From NCBI GenBank assembly GCA_963932145.1, contig OZ010574.1, positions 83,030,549-83,094,548 on the forward strand: 64,000 bases of DNA, written 5' to 3'. Below, piece by piece: positions 56,882-64,000 of the stretch. The position numbers and the translations under genes are program-made. The first letter of the stretch is position 1. Each line of letters starts with the position of its first letter. Source of the stretch: Acanthosepion lycidas (lineage: Eukaryota > Mollusca > Cephalopoda > Sepiida > Sepiidae). The notes under the pieces are model-generated. The model was given only the letters and a program-made list of their open reading frames with translations, ran no database searches and was not told the origin of the DNA.

Positions 56882-57197
56882 TTACTGTAGTGGATACTCA
56901 TATTTGAAATAGATGCCCCATTTTTATTTTTACATAAAACAGTGTTTATTATGCTAATCAGCCTGTGTAGTTGAATGGTAATGTATACCATCTCTTATGA
57001 TGTGAACAGGCTCAATCCCAACGAGGGAACAGATTTTCTTGATCAAAATTTCATATATGTGTAGGTCAATAGATGTAATACACACTGTTTAAAAATAAAT
57101 GAAAATGGGGTGTCTATTTCAAAAAGGAATATCCATTATAATAATGATTGAAGTAATACAAGTGTTGGATTAAAATAAATCCATTAATTCTTCAGAA
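56882..57197. repeat. R4: inverted-repeat element with tRNA-like core
   Basis: The left end (gtagtggatactcatatttg, aaatagatgccccat, aacagtgt) and right end (acactgttt, atggggtgtctatttc, aaaaggaatatccattata) are inverted repeats of about 65 bp. Between them, tagttgaatgg (56968-56978) and ggctcaatcc (57009-57018) match pol III A and B boxes at tRNA-like spacing. Homology with 22190-22330 covers the right end. Confidence 0.6.
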
Positions 57198-58359
57198 ATA
57201 TAAGTTTGCATGAATTAATAAAAGACTAATTTCTTTCATAAATGATAGAATTATATGTTTACAATTTTCAGCATGATAATGTTAGTTTTGATTGGCTGTT
57301 ACTGTCTCAAAGTAAGATTTCTAATTGCAGTTTTTAGTGGAGCATCAATAGAAAAATACAGCAGACAGACAATAATGAACTTGATGTGCAAAATTTTATA
57401 TTTTCTAATATGCTTTATGCAGAAAATTGTTAGAGTTAAATTATCTTCTTATTTAACAGTAAAGAGATTAAATTGGTCCCAACTAAACAATGATTCGTTG
57501 TCTTAGAATTCAAGATTCTTCTTAGACTTCTTCCTGCACCAGTTCAAACCTCCTTATATTTAACAGCTGTGATGACTTTCATGATTATCCCAATATACCA
57601 TGTACAAAAGAAAATAATTCATGCAAATGGATTTTATACAGAAAATAACTCAAACTCTTGCAAATATATTATATAGAGAGAATAATTCTAGCTCATCCAA
57701 ATGTGCTGAAAAGATAAATAAATTTCTCCTTCAAAAAGTGATTATACTCTTCATTCATTCACTTCTGGAACTTTAGTCTAACTGTTCTTATTTGCTCAAA
57801 TACTTTACGTTAATAGATTGTTTTGAAAATAATGTCCAATTTTAGAATAAACTGTTTGTGTTCTAATATATTATTATTATATGTGCACAAAACTATATTA
57901 CTCATTCCTAATGATTAAAGTCTTTCAGAACACCTCATCTGGAACATGAAAAAAGAAGACATGTTTTTACTTTTTTTTTTTACATGAGCTTAAGCTTGTT
58001 CAACATTAACAGAACATGGGATGAAGGATCATCATGTGATCAGATAATTTGGTGCTGCTTTCTGAAGTTCTTCAGTTAGGATACAGTTTTAAAAGATCAA
58101 GATGGTGGAGGAAATCTATCTTCAATTGATAATCTACATCTGAAAACAGTAATTAAACAAAAGACATGTCTCAGATAATGAGTGTTAGCTTTACAACAAT
58201 ATCTGACAAACTTAAGAGAATTGACAAGATGTAGAAAGTTTGTTCAATGCTGCATCTGCCAAATATGAATGATCCTTTTCTTGATTGAATAGTAACTTGT
58301 GTTGAGAAATAGATCCTTTATGATGACTGAAAATTATCAGCTCAATGGCTTGATCATGA
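57198..58359. other. Noncoding stretch
   Basis: The frame at 57255-57506 is hydrophobic and AT-driven, with no family match. Degenerate mariner sequence may begin near 58190. Confidence 0.5.
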
Positions 58360-58790
58360 CAAAGGATGCAAACATTTTCCAAAACTGAAATTGCACCAAC
58401 GAAAGATTATGGTGGCTGTCTTGTTGGCGGTCATTGGCATTATCCATTAAAGCTTTCTGGAATCTCACCAGAGCATCACTGCCAAAGTTTACTGCCAGCA
58501 ACTGGAGGAAATGTACATTCAGTTAAGCAAAATGTGACCAGCACTACTTAGTTGACAGGGTCCAATTCTCCTTCATGACAATGATCAGCCAGATATTGCC
58601 AGGATGTCATTGCATAAGCTTGTTGACCTCCACCATATTTGCCTGATTTCTCACTCACTGACTACCACTTTTTCAAGCATCTTGACAATGTTTTAAGACA
58701 ATCCATTGCAAAGAAAATGCAGAAACTGCATTCAAAGGTTTCTTGGTGTTCAAACCTTAAGAGCTTTATTGTAAACTCAATGACAGAAGT
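58360..58790 (+). pseudogene. Hsmar/SETMAR-like mariner transposase remnant
   Basis: It encodes MVAVLLAVIGIIH (family: MVTVWW...GVIH), then QSITAKVYCQQLEEMY, then GPILLHDNDQPDIARMSLHK with the second catalytic Asp at 58577-58579. TDYHFFKHLDNVLRQ follows with the third at 58660-58662. The spacing between them is about 22 bp shorter than 34 residues requires, with a frameshift. The N-terminal DNA-binding half and the 5' terminus are not recognisable. It is a different mariner family from the elements at 25959 and 41008. Confidence 0.82.
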
Positions 58791-59059
58791 GGTGGTATCA
58801 AAAAGTTCACAGACTAGTTTTGGTAAAAAAAACAAACCCTAATATATTTACCTAAGTTTTAACATAATGTCCTTCAAAATAATCACCTCACACAGCGATA
58901 CACCAGTTCTAGTGTTCCAGCCACTTTTGAAATCCAGCCTGAAAATCATTTTCCATGAGCAAAATCAAAGGTCACTGCTAGCTCTCATTGTGTGCACAAA
59001 TGTGTATTCCCATCTGTTGGACCTCTACAGAACTAGTCTGGAAACTTTTTGATACCACC
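58791..59059 (-). mobile_element. Mariner-derived MITE, 269 bp
   Basis: Termini are inverted for about 31 bp (ggtggtatcaaaaagtt... at 58791, its complement ending 59059). On the minus strand the interior still encodes FQAGFQKWLEH and GDYFEGHYV, the last residues of a mariner transposase. It is therefore a deletion derivative that kept both ends and the gene's tail. It lies at the end of the Hsmar-like remnant, possibly inserted into it. No clear TA duplication. Confidence 0.75.
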
Positions 59060-59894
59060 TCATAGATGTTCAGGATTGCTATTTTGACTGATTTAAACAC
59101 TGCTTAAATACATTCATTCTGGAATAAAAGTTGATTCTAAAATCTGGTATTATTTTCTAAGCAACCTAATAATTATATATATAATCTCATTCTGTCAGTA
59201 ATCAAATCCGATTATGTAGTAGCTCAATATGTCACAAGTCCGCATCCTTTATGGTATTTTATTTCATAGTGCAATGAAGTTTCTGACCTCATCACCATGT
59301 AATATATGACAGATTGTACTGGGCTACATGATACCAGTAGCTGGGTTCATCCATGACTTTGTGTTATAGGTAGACTTATGGACTTTTCTATGGACTTTAG
59401 TACAAAGTGAACACTGATGATCTCAGCTAGAATTTGAAATTGGTTGATTTTGTTTTCCCTTCTAGTAACTGTTTGACCAACTTCACATTTCTCTGTTCTT
59501 TATTCCTGTATGATTTCCTGACCACAGACAATCCCTTCCTTGTTTTTTTCCATGCATTTGTATAGTAAAATTATGTGCTGTATATTTTTTGCTATCCATT
59601 TTTTGTGTGCTCATGATCACTTGCATTTCTCTACTGATTGAAATACTTTTGCCCATATCAACAAGGAAATGCTGAAAAGTTATCAGCCTGACCAACTTTT
59701 TAAAAAAGTAGTTTGATGTTTGGTCATTAAAATATTACATTTGGGAAGTAAGTCAGGCAAAGAAAATTTCAGTATTGTCTCATTGTCAGTTTTTGGACAA
59801 TGGAGGTTGGATTGATACAGCTCAAAATACAATCTTTGCAAGGTATTTTGGTCTATCTAATAAGTAAGGATTGATTATTGTGTATTTTCCATCA
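59060..59894. other. Noncoding stretch
   Basis: Nothing recognised. Confidence 0.55.
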
Positions 59895-60490
59895 GTACCT
59901 CATCCTGGGTATGATGATAAACTATGTCCATGTCCTTGGTAAGATGATAAACTACGTCCAACAGCAAGTCCTCTGACTAGGAGGTTTTGAGGAGCATGGA
60001 ACTATCTCTTAATTGCTGGTGTTCCCAGGTCCACCCTGACCCGGGGTGGTAGCACCTGTTAGGGTCCTACCTATGGGCAAATAGTTAACATCCATACTTG
60101 GGTCAAAATATTATGAAAGTGTAAAAATAGGTTTTAATATCAGAAATACTATTTAAAAAAATTATTACCAGCAATAATTTTTTTGATGGAAAAATTATTA
60201 TTAGCAATACTTAAAAAAAAAAAATTAACCATACAAACAGCTATACATTTTTTGAAAAACTATAAACAAGCTATGCATTTTTGAAGGAAAATATTCCCAC
60301 AAATAGATTTTTGAAAAACAAAAAATTACCAGCAATAAAAATTTTGTCTGCATTAAATAACTTACCGGAGAAGAAGTCTCTTATATCCGGGTTTCGTCTA
60401 TTTTGTTTAGGTAAGTATGGCTCTAATTTGGGACCAGAGAAAATCTCTCTTATATCCTGGTTTCTCTTATATCCGGGTATCACTGTACTC
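59895..60490 (+). repeat. Element R5, unexpanded copy
   Basis: It follows the left flank of 28290-28560 (tcctgggtatgatgataaac, ggtgttcccaggtccaccct, cacctgttagggtcc). It then has only about five degenerate units of the array sequence (attaccagcaata; tttttgaaggaaaat). The right part carries three copies of tctcttatatcc(g/t)ggt(t/a)t at 60379, 60447 and 60464. It ends ggtatcactgta, a possible transposon terminus CAGTGATACCCGG on the minus strand. Confidence 0.75.
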
Positions 60491-60623
60491 TCCTTGAAAT
60501 TTCACAGACTTATCCTAGCATCCCTTCCACTTTTGAAAACTGCACTCTTTTCATATTTCTATCAGCTGCTGTATTCACCTTAATCTCATCCATTGTATTT
60601 CAACGGTGATTAAATCTTTGTGA

Positions 60624-61205
60624 AAAAAAAAAGAATTCATCAAGAATGAAATTTGGGCTGACAGATCTAAGGAATGCAAGGTGTTCCCAAAATCTAACAG
60701 GAAACATGATGAGTCAACTTTCATTGAGAATGTGATGGCCACACAGTACACAAACTCACCCAATAACATCTCACTGCCAACTAGCTCTATAAAAGAGTAC
60801 TTGCTCTTGTGCAGTAAGGTATTTTCTGATTGCTTGCCAAATTATATCAAGGCTGCAAAACCTGTTCTCAAGATATTCAAAATTGCTTGGATATATTCTG
60901 GGCAGGCTTTGTATATTGGTTCTTCTTCTCCAGTGATAAAATTTAACCTTGATTGGTGAGAATATATCAACAGGAATAGGTGTGGCAAAGCTAAAAAAAC
61001 AATCAAGTACAATAAAGTAACAATGTTGGTAAATGCGCTGAGAGAATTGATCAACAAAACGGGAAGGAAAAAATTTGACAAATATGATAGTGATGCATCT
61101 GTTGACAATTCTTGCTATTCCAGAGTTGCAGTGACAAAGCTTCCCCAGATCCTGCCTAATTCATCTCATATCCGGCTTTGTATGCAAGTCTCTTGCCAAA
61201 GCTGA
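60624..61205 (+). pseudogene. Unrecognised 194-codon frame with one stop
   Basis: One frame stays open from the codon after the TGA at 60621 to the stop at 61203, apart from a single TGA at 60957-60959. It contains EFIKNEIWADRSKECKVFPK, FIENVMATQYTN, YLLLCSKVFSDCLPNYIKAA and, after the stop, MLVNALRELINKTGRKKFDK and YDSDASVDNSCYSRV. Composition is more protein-like than other frames in this AT-rich DNA. There is no ATG near the beginning and I recognise no domain. It may be a decayed transposon gene linked to the terminus at 60490, an exon pair or chance. Confidence 0.3.
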
Positions 61206-61874
61206 ATTAATCAAAGCAGCCTGAGCATATTTTGTCAACAGAAATGTAGTTCTCTTACACAAATTGGGAAAACAAAGCTATAAAAAATAATTTTAATTTA
61301 TAATGGATTACGCTACTGAAAAATGTGTTGCAACCATTTTCCTCTTGAGGAATTTTTTCTCCTTTCTTTATTTTCTTTTTAATAAGAATCACAAAGAAGA
61401 ATTCCATGATTTAGGTTTGTTGAACATGATGTGACAATATAACTGTTTTCGTTCAGAAGAAACTTGGGTGTAATGTCTAACTCACAGAAAGGAAAAAAAA
61501 GTCGTTTTAATGAAATTAAGGTTTAAATCTTGATTGTGAAACTGCTATTTGTCATGCTCATCTGTATGTTAATTTTCTGTGATCTTTTTCCCCTTTTATT
61601 TCAACTTGAACAAATGTTGTAAAATATTCTGACAAGAATCTGTAAATGCCTATTTGTGTGTGTATGGGAGAAATGACTACAAAATCTAATATTGAAGTTT
61701 TAATTGTTTCTTCTCTAATATTTCTCTTACCAATATTTGGAGTCAAGTTTAAATATCTTTGGGTAATTTGAGTTAACCATGAATAAAAACAGCATTTTCT
61801 CTTTTCCTCAGTTCAACAGTCTTCTGTTTTGTTAGTTACATATGATCCATTATTGAATGAAAAAAAAAGAAAAA

Positions 61875-61875
<1 letters not shown>
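61206..61875. other. Noncoding stretch
   Basis: Nothing recognised. Confidence 0.5.

Positions 61876-61918
<43 letters not shown>
61876..61918. repeat. (TA)n microsatellite
   Basis: About 43 bp of alternating TA. Confidence 0.97.
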
Positions 61919-61921
<3 letters not shown>

Positions 61922-62439
61922 AGTAATGAGTAAGCATGGATGCTATTCCCTGCCATTGACTAAGATAAATAATGGACCATTCTATTTTGATTGCAAGGAA
62001 AGATCGAAGAAAAGGATATATCAGAGACACTGTCTGGTTTTACTGAGAAAAAGTAACGATACATAATAAATTAGGAAGAAAGAAAAAAGAGGACAAAGAA
62101 TAGGTGATAATGCTCTCATACATTTAACACCTGCTTCTTTGAAATAGAAAAGCTTTTCAGTTTTGAATCTTTTCATTTGTACAAATGAAAAGATTCAAAA
62201 TTGATAATTTCACTTTTCTGTTCTCCATCTTCATGACCAGCATTTGGTTGTTATTGCAATATTTGGTCGAAGTTGCTAAGCTCAAATATTTAATGATGAA
62301 AAAGGGAAGTTGCCACTGGTATTTTTATTGTAGAAATTACAAGGCGCTTATCCAATCATTAAATTCCAAATTTAGATTCATCAGAAAATACAAACAAGAA
62401 AAGCATGACATTTTCACAGGTACTGCAGGCATACATATG

Positions 62440-62447
<8 letters not shown>
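61919..62447. other. Noncoding stretch around a perfect palindrome
   Basis: The frame opening at 62185 starts inside the palindrome and is open to the microsatellite. Its first 78 codons have no recognisable family. Confidence 0.45.
62161..62200. repeat. Perfect 40 bp palindrome
   Basis: TTTTGAATCTTTTCATTTGT is followed immediately by its exact reverse complement, with no spacer (centre TGTACA). Confidence 0.98.
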
Positions 62448-62488
<41 letters not shown>

Positions 62489-62535
62489 TTTTATATTATA
62501 TATTTTTAATATATATATATATATTTTATTATATA

Positions 62536-62573
<38 letters not shown>
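62448..62573. repeat. Compound (TA)n microsatellite
   Basis: Three TA runs separated by tatttttatatta-like spacers, the spacer itself repeated. Confidence 0.96.
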
Positions 62574-62575
<2 letters not shown>

Positions 62576-63260
62576 TATGCAAAACTAGGTAATCCATATG
62601 GGTAGACCCAAGGAGGATGATATCCAGAGAGCTCAATGTAAATTCAGAGCAAATATGTTTGAATAAAAACAGACCACTTTAAGGTTCCATGTAATAAGTT
62701 ATTTCACCACAACCCTTTTAAAGGGCTCTGGATCATCAGACTTTACTTCCAAACGTTGAAATGAAAAATGAAAAGAAGTTTACACATCTTTGACGGGCCG
62801 CACCAAGCATATGTAAAATTAACGAAGTGAGGAAGTGAGGTGGGAGAGAAGACATGAGTGAGTTAGATGTACCATTTCAATTCTTTATCCTTAACCCCAC
62901 TCTGTGTAGGCTAGACGCCGCTTAACTTAACGTATGTTATTTCTAGATATAGATGGGTAAGGGGTGAGGGAGAAGACCGACATAAATGGAAGAAGATACA
63001 ACAAACAATAAATCCCTGAGAGCAGGTTTCACTCAAATTCTTAGATGCTGTTATTTCACATTACTTTAAAGGGTATATTTGGGGGTTAAAGTTTGATATA
63101 GATCTAAATGTCTAAAACAATCTACAAAGAATTTAATTTGAAGTCTGTTGGAGTTTTGGGTATTTTCTATGAAGTAGTCGATTGGAAAAAATCCATAGAA
63201 AGAATAATCCATTTTATATCTATTAATCCTTTTTTATTTTCCTAAACTTTTTTCTTATAG
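62574..63260. other. Noncoding stretch
   Basis: 62580-62960 is less AT-rich and may be part of a dispersed repeat. No second copy is present in the window. Confidence 0.45.
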
Positions 63261-63261
63261 A

Positions 63262-63870
63262 TTGTTAAGTTGACATCTATTTGTTTGATTTTTGTCCATA
63301 AATTAAACTCATGACTGTTTTTAGGTACCTAATTATCAAGAATTCTTCCAATTTAAATAATTTTATCATCATTAATGATTATTAAAGGGTAATCTATTTC
63401 AATTTAAATTAAATTATCAATTTAAAATTTACCTCCGTATTATTTATTTAAGCTCAATTCCAATTGGAGAATATTAGAGGAGAAAATTGCATAAAAGATT
63501 ACTAACAGAGAATTAGGTCCTTCTTTTACAATATTCTTTATATCCGTACACATACTTTTTTCTTGTTGATTATTCAGTTGACATCTATTCATTTGAGTTT
63601 TGTTCATAAATTAAACTTGTGACTGTTTTTAGATACCTACATACTTATCAAAGGTTCTTCCAATTTAAAAAATTTCATCATCAATAATGATTGTTAAAGG
63701 GTAATATTTTTCAATTTAAAATAAATTACCAATTTAAAATTTACCTCCGTATTATTTAAACTCACTTCCAATTGGAGAATATTATAGGAGAAATTTGGAT
63801 ACAACATTACTAAGAGAAAATTAGGTCCTTCTTTTACAATATTTTATATATCCATGCACATACACACTTC
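63262..63870. repeat. 308 bp tandem duplication
   Basis: Units start near 63262 and 63570; tgacatctatt occurs at 63271 and 63579. Shared blocks include taaattaaact-tgactg, gactgtttttag-tacct, taaagggtaat, ttaccaatttaaaat / ttatcaatttaaaat, cctccgtattattt, ttccaattggagaatatta and attaggtccttcttttacaa. Diverged by many substitutions and small indels. Noncoding. Confidence 0.92.
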
Positions 63871-64000
63871 TACACATATCCGAACACCTATCTATATCCA
63901 CATACCTATATCTCCCTCTATACCTATGAATCATTATACACACATGCACACACATCTACACAGAAACTATATGTATATTCCCATACCTACACATATACAC
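63871..64000. repeat. CA/TA-rich degenerate simple sequence
   Basis: Irregular cacata/ctatat/cacaca words run to the window end. Confidence 0.8.

Noticed and set aside
56960..57035. Functional tRNA gene
   Set aside because: A and B boxes are present, but the acceptor ends do not pair and no cloverleaf can be drawn.
57255..57506. 83-codon hydrophobic frame as a small membrane protein
   Set aside because: Hydrophobicity follows from T-rich codons; no start context, splice sites or conservation evidence.

Overview
The window looks like nuclear DNA from a coleoid cephalopod, most likely an octopus. It is AT-rich, carries no rRNA or tRNA operon and no continuous gene, and is crowded with (TA)n arrays, tRNA-derived SINEs of the kind I associate with octopus, degenerate LINEs, mariner/Tc1 transposons and minisatellites. 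The organism call rests on repeat types recalled from cephalopod genomes; no database was searched. Only one segment resembles a host coding exon: 36263-36458 on the + strand, with a good acceptor, a GTAAGT donor and an open phase-0 frame. The rest is intergenic or intronic repeat sequence.

Layout. 0-7.6 kb: a recent ~500 bp duplication (1-496 and 6875-7380), a Tc1-like remnant (1.8-2.1 kb), an internally deleted LINE (2.9-3.5 kb), a fold-back and a reversed SINE. 7.6-11.9 kb: a minus-strand L1/Tx1-like LINE (ORF1 with zinc knuckle, endonuclease, start of RT), followed on its 5' side by three 206 bp tandem units. 12.4-25.6 kb: three 3' ends of one LINE family (here LINE-A), SINEs, copies of dispersed repeats R2 and R3, a 7 x 28 bp minisatellite and two fold-backs. 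25.7-30.9 kb: a deleted mariner next to RTE-like LINE-C pieces, then a 1.8 kb array of 75 bp units inside element R5. 30.9-36.5 kb: a 5S-rRNA-like sequence joined to a SINE, R1 repeats, a LINE-B copy and the candidate exon. 36.5-50.9 kb: LINE-C fragments, a solo LTR, a mariner with intact ends and a Tc1 element resembling those of fishes. 51-64 kb: SINEs, LINE-B with a second solo LTR nested in it, R1 copies, an inverted-repeat element with a tRNA-like core, Hsmar-like mariner pieces, the unexpanded R5 copy and a 308 bp tandem duplication.

The window therefore records nested transposition. LTRs sit inside a LINE and inside a tandem repeat, a SINE sits inside a LINE, and two dispersed repeats have grown local arrays. 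Every transposase and reverse transcriptase seen is broken. Family names R1-R7 and LINE-A to -D are labels used only here. I found no convincing new biological system. The items most worth checking are the 5S/tRNA composite, the 75 bp array, the LTR pair, the fish-like Tc1 and the candidate exon.
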